Source: Pseudomonadota bacterium | GTDB taxonomy: Bacteria > Pseudomonadota > Alphaproteobacteria > Rhizobiales > Hyphomicrobiaceae | Assembly (NCBI GenBank): GCA_018242255.1 | Contig: JAFECH010000358.1 | Span: forward strand, 1-64,000 | Reading direction: 5' to 3' | Length of the DNA stretch: 64,000 nucleotides | Part shown: positions 25,519 through 34,172 of the stretch, piece after piece | Numbering within the stretch: position 1 is the first letter of the stretch | Layout of the letters: each line of letters begins with the position of its first letter | The notes under the pieces: model-generated | Database searches by the model: none | The model's input: the letters and a program-made list of their open reading frames with translations, nothing else | Told to the model about the DNA's origin: nothing | Position numbers and translations under genes: made by a program

Positions 25519-26577
25519 TCACGGTTGGACTGGCGCAACCGTTGCGGCATTCCCAGGTGTTAATAGCCTTCTCGCACTCTCGTTAAGGGGCAATTCGATG
25601 TGCCGGTGCGCGAGGATGGCGATGAATTGGCCCGCTGCGAACGTCACGACAAAGAAAGCGAGCACGCCCACCGTTGTCGTCCAAAGGTGCAGGGCATGCC
25701 ATGCAATCGCGCAGGCGCCGATCACGAATAAATGAGTGAGGTAGAGCGCGTACGACGCATCTCCCGCCAGCAGCAGAGCAGGCCAACGAGGAACAAGTTG
25801 ATGGCGCTCAAGCTCAACAGCGCCGAGCACGATGAAGCACGCGGGAATACCCCAGTGAATGAGACGATCCGCGCCCACGAAGCCGGCTTCCGGCGTCGAA
25901 GCCATCGCCACAAGCGCTGCGATCATCATGATGGCCGCGAGAGGCGCGGATAGCTTGCCTTGCGTTCCCGCCCAGACGCCAATGCAAATGCCCCCAGCAA
26001 ATTCTAGAAGGATCGGAGACATTGCCCAGGCCGCGGCGCTTTTTTCCGGTGCCGCAAGCCCGATCAAAACAATGGCTCCAAGCGCGGCAATGGACGCTAG
26101 GAATCGGCGCCGCCGGTCAGCTATCCAAAGACAGGCAGCAAACATCAGGTAAAAAGACATTTCGAAATTCAGCGTCCAGCCTGGCGTGTACGCCGGGAAG
26201 AATATCCCGGCATCGTCACGCTGCGAATGCCAGGGTATGAACGCGAGGGATGCGAACGTGTGCTCGACGTTGGGAACGAGCCCCCGAGAGAGCGTTCCCG
26301 AAATTAAGGGGGTCGCGCACATCAAGAGCGTCATGAACCAATAGAAGGGCGCGATCCTTGCGAGTCGCCGTCGCAGAAATTCGACCGGGCTGGGGTCGGA
26401 ACGGGCCGTCGACTGCCACATGATGAAGCCGCTGATAACAAAGAAAATATCGACGCCGGCGGCGCTGGCCGACAGCATGTTCGGCATCGTCGCATGCGCG
26501 CCAGCCGTGCTCATCGCGTGAAAAAACAAAATCATGCTCGCGGCGACGACGCGCAGATATTGTATGGAAACGATCAA
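25519..26577 (-). CDS. Acyltransferase 3 family membrane protein (OafA/YrhL-like)
   Basis: This 352-residue multi-pass inner-membrane O-acyltransferase has the family start SIQYLRVVAASMILFFHAMS with the key histidine, FFVISGFIMW, and RRLARIAPFYWFMTLLM, followed by about eight further helices. Such proteins add acetyl or other acyl groups to cell-surface polysaccharides. A TTG start at 26577 with GGAGGG 5 bases upstream is preferred; the ATG at 26622 would add 15 residues without a good site. It is transcribed against its neighbours and sits between cysS and a cysS 3' remnant, so it was probably brought in by recombination. Confidence 0.85.
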   Translation of the reverse strand: MIVSIQYLRVVAASMILFFHAMSTAGAHATMPNMLSASAAGVDIFFVISGFIMWQSTARSDPSPVEFLRRRLARIAPFYWFMTLLMCATPLISGTLSRGLVPNVEHTFASLAFIPWHSQRDDAGIFFPAYTPGWTLNFEMSFYLMFAACLWIADRRRRFLASIAALGAIVLIGLAAPEKSAAAWAMSPILLEFAGGICIGVWAGTQGKLSAPLAAIMMIAALVAMASTPEAGFVGADRLIHWGIPACFIVLGAVELERHQLVPRWPALLLAGDASYALYLTHLFVIGACAIAWHALHLWTTTVGVLAFFVVTFAAGQFIAILAHRHIELPLNESARRLLTPGNAATVAPVQP

Positions 26578-26654
26578 GTCTTCCCTCCGGACTTGAACGG
26601 CGTTTAGAACACGCCGGAGCATAACTCAAGGTCTCGGAGCAAAAGCTTCTCCGC

Positions 26655-26731
26655 CTGGAGGGAGTAATTACCTAAAAGACTTAAAAAACAGGGATAACGG
26701 CGAAATAGAAACCACCTGGGAGGTTGCGCCG
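26655..26731 (+). pseudogene. Decayed duplicate of the cysS 3' end
   Basis: The translation [20 protein letters not shown] (26672-26731) matches the live cysS tail [20 protein letters not shown] in all but four positions. Just upstream LEGVIT matches the MGITL region with one missing base. Over GGC GAA ATA GAA ACC ACC TGG GAG GTT GCG, five differences from the live copy are all third-position. It has no start and is open into unrelated sequence. Confidence 0.85.
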
Positions 26732-26820
26732 TTAGATCAGGTGGAAAGTCGTCGGCACTCCGCTATCGCGCGTTTGACATGGGTGTCGCGCTGGCTCAGC
26801 TTGGGACGGTTGGGGGACTT

Positions 26821-28056
26821 ATGATCAAACGCGCGTTCTTGCACATCGGTGGCGAGAAGACCGGGTCGACAACGCTTCAGCGTTTTCTGACCCAGAATGC
26901 TCCGCTTCTGACGCAAGCCGGCTTTTATTACCCGTGCGCGGCCAATGATATCTGCTTCGAGTACAACGCGCACTTTCCCGTCGCGGCGTCGCTGATTGAC
27001 CGTGAGGTCGAGTTTGTCTCCGCGAAGCGGCAGAAAATCTTGCCGTCAGTGTTGACCGATCTAACGCGAATGTCCCGTGCCGCAGACGGCAATCTCATTT
27101 TGTCCTGCGAGCATTTCTCTTCGCAGCTCACGCAGCTCTGGCAGCTTCAGAAGCTTCGCGACGCTCTGCCGACAGACGATATCAAGATTTTTTTTTACGC
27201 TCGCGAGCCTTCGGAACTGGCTTTGGCAGCGTGGTCAGAAAATATTCGGAACGGGTGGAATCTCAGGTTCAACGCCGAACGGATTGTGCCTCAACTCCCC
27301 TATTACAATCATATCAAAATGCTCGATTTGTGGGCGGAAGTATTCGGCCAAAGCAACTTGATCGTGCGGGAGTACGACCGGACGCAATTGACCGGCGGCG
27401 ATATTCGGTTGGATTTCTGTAAACAGCTCGGCGTCGAGATCAAGGATCCGCTGCTCGATCAAGACGGGAATATCTCACTCGATTTGCAACGTCTCGAAGT
27501 CCTCCGCCACATCAACGAGGCACTCCCGCGCTTCGATCAATCGCCGGAGGGCTGGCGACGCGCTCAGGACATTCGCCGGCTCGTCACCGAATGCATCCCC
27601 GCTGGCGAGCCCCTTAGTGCGGCACTTAGCAAACACGATTCCAACGCGATCAAAGCGCGGTTCAGCGATGTAACGCGCGAGCTCAATGGCCGATATTTCG
27701 GCGGTCGGCTGTCGCGCAAATGGTTCCCAGAGGAACTACCCGAGGACGACCGGCCAAATAGCGTTGCGGGTCTGCAAGACGCCGAGGTCATCCGCGCACT
27801 GGCCGCTTCCGTGACGCAGATGGCTGAGAGGATGCACAAATATGAAACATCGCGTGCTGCGAGGATTTCTCGTTCCTTTGATTTGGCACACCGCAAAAGA
27901 CGGCTTCGGAGCACCGGGCGGAAATTGAAACAATCCCTCCAGGCCATGAAGCAACGGCTGCTAGCACCGTTCGGAACGCGAGCCACATCATTGAAGTTGA
28001 GCAAAACCATTGCTCCGGATCGGGCACGATTCTCCGCGGACCGGAAGGGCGAATAG
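26821..28056 (+). CDS. Sulfotransferase-like protein
   Basis: This protein of about 411 residues opens with IKRAFLHIGGEKTGSTTLQR, which resembles the 5'-phosphosulfate-binding loop of PAPS-dependent sulfotransferases (HxGxxKTGSTxLQ). A later segment IKIFFYAREPSELALAAWSE fits the 3'-phosphate-binding region. The C-terminal 80 residues are very basic (RKRRLRSTGRKLKQSLQAMK) and might form a tail or nucleic-acid-like contact. Members act on polysaccharide or small molecules; the target is unknown. It starts at ATG 26821 and shares the rearranged cysS-downstream segment with the acyltransferase, so both may decorate surface glycans. Confidence 0.7.
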   Translation: MIKRAFLHIGGEKTGSTTLQRFLTQNAPLLTQAGFYYPCAANDICFEYNAHFPVAASLIDREVEFVSAKRQKILPSVLTDLTRMSRAADGNLILSCEHFSSQLTQLWQLQKLRDALPTDDIKIFFYAREPSELALAAWSENIRNGWNLRFNAERIVPQLPYYNHIKMLDLWAEVFGQSNLIVREYDRTQLTGGDIRLDFCKQLGVEIKDPLLDQDGNISLDLQRLEVLRHINEALPRFDQSPEGWRRAQDIRRLVTECIPAGEPLSAALSKHDSNAIKARFSDVTRELNGRYFGGRLSRKWFPEELPEDDRPNSVAGLQDAEVIRALAASVTQMAERMHKYETSRAARISRSFDLAHRKRRLRSTGRKLKQSLQAMKQRLLAPFGTRATSLKLSKTIAPDRARFSADRKGE

Positions 28057-28130
28057 GCTCCTTGGAAGGGGAGCCGCCGAGCGACCAACGACGCGCCATC
28101 AATTTTCTCCGCCAAGGATCACAAGAACCC

Positions 28131-29021
28131 TCAACCTGCGAAATACCCCGGCTGCCCAATGTCCGTGATAAGCCCGATCTCTCTGGGTTTCCACCCGAGC
28201 CGTTCCTGCGTCAAAGCACTGGACGCGGGCATGTCGAGACCGGCGAACATCGCAAGCGGGCCGAAATAATTTCCAGCTTCTTCTTTCTTGATCGAGACCA
28301 TGGGCACGCCGAGGGCGCGAGCGATGATCTCCATCACTTGAAACATGGGCACGCCTTCCTCGCCGACAGCATGATAGATGCTGTCTGCAGTCCCTTTCTC
28401 CAATGCGAGCTTGTAGACGCGAGCCACATCCAATACGTGCGCAGCCGCCCAGCGTTCGCTGCCATCGCCGATATACGCAGCCACGCCTTTCTGGCGCGCG
28501 CTTTCAACGAGATAAGAAATCAAACCGGCCTTTCCTTTTTTGCCATGCACTTGCGGAAGGCGGATCGCCATCGCCCGCACGCCGCGCGATGCGTAAGCCA
28601 ACCCGGCTTGTTCCGAGACGCGCGGAACGTGCGGGCTGGCTTCACGCCTCGTGTCTTCGGTGACGACTACTCCAGGCGCGATCAACCCCGTTCCTGAGGT
28701 GACGATGAAAGGCTTGCTGGTGCCTGCGAGCACATCGCCCATCGCCTCGATGGCGCGTTTGTCGATCTGTCCGTTCTCGGCGAATTTCGTGAAATCGTGG
28801 ATGAAAGCGCAGTGAATGGTGCCGTCCGTTTCCTGCGCACCGGCTTTGAGACTATCAAGATCTTGGAGATCGCCACGGTGCACGTCTGCACCTGCTGCCG
28901 TCAGTGCCTCAGCACCAGCATCGGAGCGTGCCAAGCCCAGGACCTGATGTCCGGCGCCTAGCAATTCGTTCACGACAGCGGAACCGACGAAGCCCGTCGC
29001 GCCGGTCACAAAAACACGCAT
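28131..29021 (-). CDS. NAD(P)-dependent epimerase/dehydratase-like SDR
   Basis: This 296-residue extended SDR has the cofactor motif FVTGATGFVGSAVVNELLGAG at the N-terminus and the typical DLQDLDSLKAG, IHCAFIHDF and a long GDGSERWAAAHVLDVARVYKLALE segment that matches the substrate-side region. A strong AGGAGGAC site precedes ATG 29021; the upstream start at 29066 is not needed. The gene is divergent from an HTH regulator 89 bases away, a usual layout for a regulator controlling a neighbouring oxidoreductase. Catalytic specificity is unknown. Confidence 0.85.
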   Translation of the reverse strand: MRVFVTGATGFVGSAVVNELLGAGHQVLGLARSDAGAEALTAAGADVHRGDLQDLDSLKAGAQETDGTIHCAFIHDFTKFAENGQIDKRAIEAMGDVLAGTSKPFIVTSGTGLIAPGVVVTEDTRREASPHVPRVSEQAGLAYASRGVRAMAIRLPQVHGKKGKAGLISYLVESARQKGVAAYIGDGSERWAAAHVLDVARVYKLALEKGTADSIYHAVGEEGVPMFQVMEIIARALGVPMVSIKKEEAGNYFGPLAMFAGLDMPASSALTQERLGWKPREIGLITDIGQPGYFAG

Positions 29022-29070
29022 GAAATGTCCTCCTGAACTACGTCGGAGGCTATCTTGTGCTAGCATCTAT

Positions 29071-29103
29071 CCTGGTAAAGATGTGAGCTTATACAGGTAT
29101 AAT
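29071..29103. promoter_or_regulatory. Candidate operator and -10 box between the SDR and HTH-regulator genes
   Basis: The imperfect inverted repeat CCTGGTAAAG (29071-29080) and CTTATACAGG (29088-29097) has a 7-base spacer. A perfect TATAAT lies at 29098-29103, only 7 bases before the regulator ATG at 29111, so that transcript may be leaderless. The repeat could be the binding site of the regulator. Confidence 0.45.
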
Positions 29104-29110
29104 TACTAAC

Positions 29111-29956
29111 ATGATGAGCCTGGCCTACGGCAAAGAGAGCGCGCTCGGCGCCTACCTCAGGGATCGCCGGACGAAGCTCGATCCCGCATCGTTCGGATTG
29201 CCGCTCGTGCGGAGGCGAACGCCTGGCCTTAGGCGGGAGGAGGTGGCGCAGCGCGCCAACGTTAGCGCCACCTGGTACACATGGCTGGAGCAGGGGCGCG
29301 GCGGCGCGCCGTCCGCCGATGTGCTCGACCGTATCGCGCGTGCATTGATGCTCACGGACGCCGAGCGCGAGCATCTTTTCATCCTGGGTCTAGGCCGCCC
29401 GCCGGAAGTGCACATCAAGGAAGACGATAGCATCACACCGCGTCTACAGCGTGTGGTCGATGCTTTCGAGTTCAGTCCCGCGATGATCAAGAACGCGATG
29501 TGGGATGTGGTCGCGTGGAACCGCCCGTTCGCCACCGTCTTGACCGACTACGGCAAGCTGCCGCCGGAGAAGCGCAACATCTTGCGCGTCGTCTTTGGAG
29601 ATCCCCAAGTCCGCTCGGTGCAATACGATTGGGAGAGCGTTGCACGGTTCGTCGTCGGCGTTTTCAGGGCGGATGTGGCGCGGATAGGTGCGACCGCGCG
29701 CGTGAGTGCACTTGTCGATGAGCTTTGCCAATCGAGCTCGGATTTCGCGCGGCTATGGCGCGACAACGACGTCCGAAACTATGGCGGCGGAATGAAGAAG
29801 CTCCGGCATCCGGTTCTCGGCATGGTCACGTTCGAATATTCGGCATTTGCCGTCGATTGCCGACCGGATCTTGGGATGATCGTATACAATCCGGCAACGC
29901 CTGAGGATAGAGAGCGCGTCAAAGAGTTGATCAATTCGTCCCGCGGTCCGGCGTAG
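29111..29956 (+). CDS. XRE-type helix-turn-helix transcriptional regulator with MmyB-like C-domain
   Basis: This 281-residue regulator has an N-terminal HTH: LGAYLRDRRTKLDP, the recognition region RREEVAQRANVSATWYTWLEQGR and RALMLTDAEREHLFILG. The C-terminal portion (about 100-280) has the MmyB-like ligand-binding pattern with DAFEFSPAMIKNAMWDVVAWN and the aromatic motif GGGMKKLRHPVLGMVTFEYSAF. Such proteins are usually repressors of an adjacent SDR gene and respond to a fatty-acid-like or small ligand. Its 3' end overlaps the convergent NTF2-like gene by 26 bases. Confidence 0.88.
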   Translation: MMSLAYGKESALGAYLRDRRTKLDPASFGLPLVRRRTPGLRREEVAQRANVSATWYTWLEQGRGGAPSADVLDRIARALMLTDAEREHLFILGLGRPPEVHIKEDDSITPRLQRVVDAFEFSPAMIKNAMWDVVAWNRPFATVLTDYGKLPPEKRNILRVVFGDPQVRSVQYDWESVARFVVGVFRADVARIGATARVSALVDELCQSSSDFARLWRDNDVRNYGGGMKKLRHPVLGMVTFEYSAFAVDCRPDLGMIVYNPATPEDRERVKELINSSRGPA

Positions 29957-30392
29957 CGAACGCGCTGTGCGCCAACGGTGGCACTTCGATCAATTTGAAG
30001 AAAGCGGTAAGCCGCGCGGCGTCGTGAAACTGCTCCATGCGCGAGATTTGCATGTCGCGAAAGATCACGATCTGGCGGTACGTGCCGGACAAGCCCTGGC
30101 CAGTTTTCCTGTCTTTCAGGAAATAGGACACCCGGGACCTTCCGATACCGGCGTGAAATTGAAAGTCGTCGACCACGGCCATGCCGGTAGCTTTTGAGAG
30201 GACGTCTCTCAGGAAAACGCCCATCGCAGCCCTGCCGACAATAACGAGAGGAGCAGACGAGGCGTCTACAGCATTGCGCTGGAACCAGATGTCGTCAGCG
30301 TAGGTGCGCAGGACACCCTCGATATCGCCCGCGCCCCAGGCGCGATGTGCTTCGTCGACAATGGCTTTTGCTGTTAGGGAATTGAGCAGCAT
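29931..30392 (-). CDS. NTF2-like / SnoaL-fold protein
   Basis: This protein of about 153 residues has AKAIVDEAHRAWGAGDIEGVLRTYADDIWFQRNAV followed by a helical-strand pattern with GRAAMGVFLRDVLSK, and a C-terminal GTYRQIVIFRDMQISRMEQFHDAAR typical of the SnoaL/NTF2 superfamily. Function is unspecified, and it is not closely similar to the NTF2-like gene at 3879. An ATG at 30392 is used; a TTG 12 bases upstream has no visible site. The last 26 bases overlap the end of the HTH regulator on the other strand. Confidence 0.75.
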   Translation of the reverse strand: MLLNSLTAKAIVDEAHRAWGAGDIEGVLRTYADDIWFQRNAVDASSAPLVIVGRAAMGVFLRDVLSKATGMAVVDDFQFHAGIGRSRVSYFLKDRKTGQGLSGTYRQIVIFRDMQISRMEQFHDAARLTAFFKLIEVPPLAHSAFATPDRGTN

Positions 30393-30678
30393 TTTGTAGG
30401 ACAAACCAAAGGCCCGCGTTGCGCACGGTTAATCTGTATCGATAGTTTTAGACAGGCGCGGGGGAACCTCAAAGGACTATCGGCGGCAATTTCCCCTTAT
30501 TCGGAAGGCTACGGCGTCGGTCGGAGGATATGGCACGGAAGAAGGTCAACAGGGGGCTTGCATCGGCCGCCGCATGGGGCTAGGCCCATCGCAGCATCCC
30601 ATAAGCCTTGGCGACACGATGAGAGGCCGGTTAACGCCGGTCTGCACCCGTTGTTAGTCCAGACACCAGACGAACCCC

Positions 30679-31185
30679 ATGTCCGAAGATTACCCGCTCC
30701 GTCCCTTCCTGCCTGCCGATGCGATGGCGCTGCGCGATCTTTTCGCCCAGTCCATCGACGAGCTGACGGTCGACGATTATGACGAAGATCAGAGGCTTGC
30801 CTGGGCCGCCAGCGCCGAAGACGCTGCCGAATTCCGTGCCCGGCTGGCCGCAGCCTTGACGCTTGTCGTCCAGCTGGACGGCGAATATCTCGGGTTCGGC
30901 TCGCTTAAGGACAATAAAACCATCGACATGCTCTATGTGCATCCCGACTACGCAGGCGAGGGTGTGGGCACCGCGCTCGCCGATGCTCTGGAGAAGATCG
31001 CCGGGGCGCGGGGCGCGGAAGCCATAACGGTCGACGCGAGCGACACGGCGGTACCGTTCTTCGAACGCCGAGGCTACATCGCGACGCAGCGCAATTCTGT
31101 TCCGCGCGACGATCAGTGGCTTTCCAACACGACCATGTTAAAGCGGCTCGCCGGCCAACCGAAGAAAACGACCGAACCGTCATGA
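30679..31185 (+). CDS. GNAT family N-acetyltransferase
   Basis: This 168-residue protein has the GNAT core. The N-terminal strand YPLRPFLPADAMALRDLFAQS is followed by LDGEYLGFGSLKDN, IDMLYVHPDYAGEGVGTALADALEKIA with the acetyl-CoA-binding Q/RxxGxG/A-type loop, and ITVDASDTAVPFFERRGYIATQ. The acceptor is unknown. Its stop overlaps the ATG of cimA in an ATGA arrangement, so the two genes are translationally coupled. Confidence 0.9.
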   Translation: MSEDYPLRPFLPADAMALRDLFAQSIDELTVDDYDEDQRLAWAASAEDAAEFRARLAAALTLVVQLDGEYLGFGSLKDNKTIDMLYVHPDYAGEGVGTALADALEKIAGARGAEAITVDASDTAVPFFERRGYIATQRNSVPRDDQWLSNTTMLKRLAGQPKKTTEPS

Positions 31186-32813
31186 GCAAGGAACGCCTTT
31201 ATCTCTTCGACACGACGCTGCGCGACGGCGCGCAGACGACGGGCGTCGACTTCTCGCTCGAAGACAAGCGCCGCCTGATGCGCGTGCTCGATGATCTCGG
31301 CGTCGACTATATCGAAGGCGGCTATCCGGGCGCCAACACGACAGATACGGACCTGTTCGCATCCCGTCCGGACTTCAAATCTGCGCGTTTTACCGCTTTT
31401 GGTATGACGAAGCGGGCAGGGCGGTCGGTCTCCAACGATCCGGGGTTTCAGGCGGTGCTGCAATCGGCGGCCGACAGCATCTGCCTCGTTGCGAAATCGT
31501 CGGACTATCAGGTCCGCGTCGCGCTAGGCATCACGAACGAGGAAAACCTCGAAGCCGTCGATCAATCCGTGCGCGCCGTCGTCGAGACGCAGCGCGAAGC
31601 GATGATCGACTGCGAGCATTTCTTCGACGGCTACAAGTCGAACCGCGACTACGCCATCGCCGTTGCCAAAACCGCCTATGACGCCGGCGCACGCTGGGTG
31701 GTGCTTTGCGATACCAACGGCGGTACGCTCCCGCACGAGGTCGAACGCATCGTCGCGGATGTCGCCAAGCATGTGCCGGGAACCCACCTCGGCATACACA
31801 CGCATAACGATACCGAAAACGCCGTTGCCAATACGCTGATGGCCGTGCGTGCAGGCTGCCGTCAGATCCAGGGCACGTTGAACGGCCTGGGCGAGCGCTG
31901 TGGCAACGCCAACTTGACGTCGATCATCCCGACGCTGCTCCTGAAAAGCGAGTTTGCAGAGTACTTCGAAACCGGGGTGACGCCGGAGAAGCTTCGCACG
32001 CTGACGCACGCGAGCCGCGTTCTCGATGAACTTCTGAACGAAGCGCCAAATCGGCACGCGCCTTACGTCGGCGAAAGCGCCTTCGCGACGAAAGCCGGCA
32101 TTCATGCGTCTGCGCTTTTAAAGGCGCCGGAAACGTATGAGCACGTGCCGCCCGAGAGCGTCGGCAACGAAAGGCGCATTCTCGTCTCCAAGCAAGGCGG
32201 ACGCTCGTCGCTGACGTCGGCGCTCGAACGCCTCGGCTTGCTCTCCGATAAGGACGACGCGCGCGTGCAGGCGCTGCTGGATGAGGTGAAGGCGCGCGAG
32301 GATCAGGGCTATTCCTACGAGGCCGCAGAAGCGTCCTTCGAGCTTCTCGCGCGGCGCGCACTCGCGACCGTGCCACGCTATTTTTCGGTCGATAATTTCC
32401 GTGTGACCGTCGAACGCAAGGAAGAGCGATCCAAAGCTCACAACGGCAACGGCACCGTCTCGCAGGCCATCGTCACCGTGTCGATCGCGGGGGACGACGC
32501 CGCCCTGGTCTCGGTCGGAGAGGGCAACGGTCCGGTGAACGCCCTCGATAAGGCATTACGCAGTGACCTCGGTCGCTACCAAAAGCACATCGAGAACGTC
32601 GAGCTTGTTGATTATAAGGTTCGCATCCTGACGCAAACGCGCGACGGCGGTACCGCGTCGGTCACGCGCGTTCTGGTCGAAAGCATGGATACGGAAACCG
32701 GCGAGCGCTGGACCACCGTCGGCGTCTCGCCGAACATCATCGACGCCAGCTTCGAAGCCCTGCTCGACAGCATCAACTACAAGCTACTGCGCGACAACGC
32801 CCGCGTCGGGTGA
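31182..32813 (+). CDS. cimA: Citramalate synthase
   Basis: This 543-residue enzyme of the isopropylmalate-synthase-like family makes (R)-citramalate from pyruvate and acetyl-CoA, opening the pyruvate route to isoleucine. The N-terminal TIM barrel starts LYLFDTTLRDGAQTTGVDFS; GIHTHNDTENAVANTLMAV is the conserved metal-binding region and GTLNGLGERCGNANL follows. The C-terminal regulatory LeuA domain is at about 420-540. The start at 31182 overlaps the GNAT stop; an upstream in-frame start at 31116 lies inside that gene. CimA and homocitrate synthase look alike; the FDTTLRDGAQTTG and C-terminal domain fit CimA best. Confidence 0.9.
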   Translation: MSKERLYLFDTTLRDGAQTTGVDFSLEDKRRLMRVLDDLGVDYIEGGYPGANTTDTDLFASRPDFKSARFTAFGMTKRAGRSVSNDPGFQAVLQSAADSICLVAKSSDYQVRVALGITNEENLEAVDQSVRAVVETQREAMIDCEHFFDGYKSNRDYAIAVAKTAYDAGARWVVLCDTNGGTLPHEVERIVADVAKHVPGTHLGIHTHNDTENAVANTLMAVRAGCRQIQGTLNGLGERCGNANLTSIIPTLLLKSEFAEYFETGVTPEKLRTLTHASRVLDELLNEAPNRHAPYVGESAFATKAGIHASALLKAPETYEHVPPESVGNERRILVSKQGGRSSLTSALERLGLLSDKDDARVQALLDEVKAREDQGYSYEAAEASFELLARRALATVPRYFSVDNFRVTVERKEERSKAHNGNGTVSQAIVTVSIAGDDAALVSVGEGNGPVNALDKALRSDLGRYQKHIENVELVDYKVRILTQTRDGGTASVTRVLVESMDTETGERWTTVGVSPNIIDASFEALLDSINYKLLRDNARVG

Positions 32814-32831
32814 CGATCTATCGGCTGTCCG

Positions 32832-33617
32832 TCAATCGTCCTCGTGGCAGCCCTCCTGCGCGCTCCACACCAGGCCCCTGGGACATGCGACCTTCGTTGG
32901 CGTCTTCTGTGGAGGCTGGGAGCGAAGAACGCATTTGCCGCCCCGCGGACGGTAGCCCGGCCCGCAGTAACCCACTGCCGCGCTCGCCGTCATGCACTTG
33001 CCGTCGACGACAATGCTTCCATTCCCGCATCCTTTGCTGCGGGGGGCATCGGTCGGGGCAGCTGCGCGAGGTTTCGGTGAAGGGCAGGTCTTGAACAGAT
33101 CCGGCCGCTCGGCGCCGGCCGAGCATAGAATGCCTCCCCACTGATAGCCCATTTCTCCGTCGCCATAAGCGATCTTGAACCAAGGAAAGCCATTTTCGCT
33201 GACGTCGCTCCGCGCCATCAGCGTGACTTGCTCGCCCTCTTCAAGCGAAGTGACCTTGCGATAACTCTGCCCAGGCCCGTCGCGCACGATGCCGCCCCAA
33301 GACCCCGCAACTATCGGATAATCGTCCGCAGGGGCGGGCGAGGTATTTGCCGTGGGCTGAGATTCAAGCTTTTTCAGATAGGCCCGCGCGAGATCGGCAT
33401 GGAAGCCGGTCGTGTAGTTCGCCAGAAACGCTTTCCATGCGTCTGCGGTGCCAAGTTCCTTCGCAGCCTCGAACGCGTCCTTCTCGGAAGTGGAATCCTC
33501 CGCGACCGCCTGTCCAGGGTGGGTCGTAGTGAACGCTTCTGGTTCGAATGTCGGTAAAACAACTCCAGCGGCCAATATGAATGCTGCGCCGACGGTTCGG
33601 CGCGAAAACGCGATCAT
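32832..33617 (-). CDS. SH3b-domain secreted protein
   Basis: This 261-residue exported protein begins MIAFSRRTVGAAFILAAGVV with a signal peptide. After a helical segment (EKDAFEAAKELGTADAWKAF, about 45-80) comes a bacterial SH3-type domain (about 105-165: GGIVRDGPGQSYRKVTSLEEG, WFKIAYGDGEMGYQWGGILC). The C-terminal part is cysteine- and proline-rich (CPSPKPRAAAPTDAP, GCGNGSIVVDGKCMT, YCGPGYRPRGGKCV, CPRGLVWSAQEGC), with six or more cysteines. SH3b domains usually bind cell-wall or protein ligands. It is convergent with cimA, with 18 bases between the stops. Confidence 0.8.
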   Translation of the reverse strand: MIAFSRRTVGAAFILAAGVVLPTFEPEAFTTTHPGQAVAEDSTSEKDAFEAAKELGTADAWKAFLANYTTGFHADLARAYLKKLESQPTANTSPAPADDYPIVAGSWGGIVRDGPGQSYRKVTSLEEGEQVTLMARSDVSENGFPWFKIAYGDGEMGYQWGGILCSAGAERPDLFKTCPSPKPRAAAPTDAPRSKGCGNGSIVVDGKCMTASAAVGYCGPGYRPRGGKCVLRSQPPQKTPTKVACPRGLVWSAQEGCHEDD

Positions 33618-33792
33618 TCCCGAAATCCCTCCTGCAAAAGCCTTTATCTAGGCAAGCGCAGATGCTTAGACCGGCAAGAGAAAATCGAGTTTGAACGGCG
33701 TTTCAATTTGATCGCGGCAAGGGCGTGTTCTCTAACGACGTTCAGTGCGCCTGGATGGCCGCGAAGGTCAGGTGTTTCCTGGCTTCACGTCG

Positions 33793-34032
33793 CTACATCC
33801 AGGTCTTGCCGTCTGCTGCCTCGCATCCAGCGGGCGGCTGCGCATTGGGGAAGTTTGCACGCAGCTTATCGCAACCCCATTTGCGCATCGGCGCGGGTAG
33901 CGCGCTGTTGATCTGAATGCCCGTCTCGTCATACGGGCTCGTCTTGTTCGTCACGTAAGCATACCAGCGCTGGCCAAAGAAAATGACGAAGGCAACGAGC
34001 GTGATGACAACGATACGGAGTGCTCTGCGCAT
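33793..34032 (-). CDS. Small membrane-anchored protein
   Basis: This 79-residue protein has a single N-terminal membrane helix (RIVVITLVAFVIFFGQRW) and a short periplasmic tail containing two cysteines (KWGCDKLRANF, PPAGCEAADG). No family was recognised. The ATG at 34032 has GGA upstream. It is encoded between the SH3b and MoaD-like genes with gaps of about 175 and 140 bases, and is probably a single-gene unit. Confidence 0.6.
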   Translation of the reverse strand: MRRALRIVVITLVAFVIFFGQRWYAYVTNKTSPYDETGIQINSALPAPMRKWGCDKLRANFPNAQPPAGCEAADGKTWM

Positions 34033-34172
34033 GCGGGAATCCTAATTCGTCTGCGAGACGCCCCGCCATGCCGCGCGAATGTGTCGAGGTCGCGACGGCT
34101 CGACTGTTTAAGACCGAGGCAACTACGCGAGCCCGGCTGCCGCGGGGAAAGCGCCGGGCGCCAATAAAATCA

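Noticed and set aside
30393..30678. Possible gene or RNA in the gap before the GNAT gene
   Set aside because: A short plus frame near 30558 has no ribosome-binding site or hydrophobic or domain pattern, and no fold resembling a known RNA was found.
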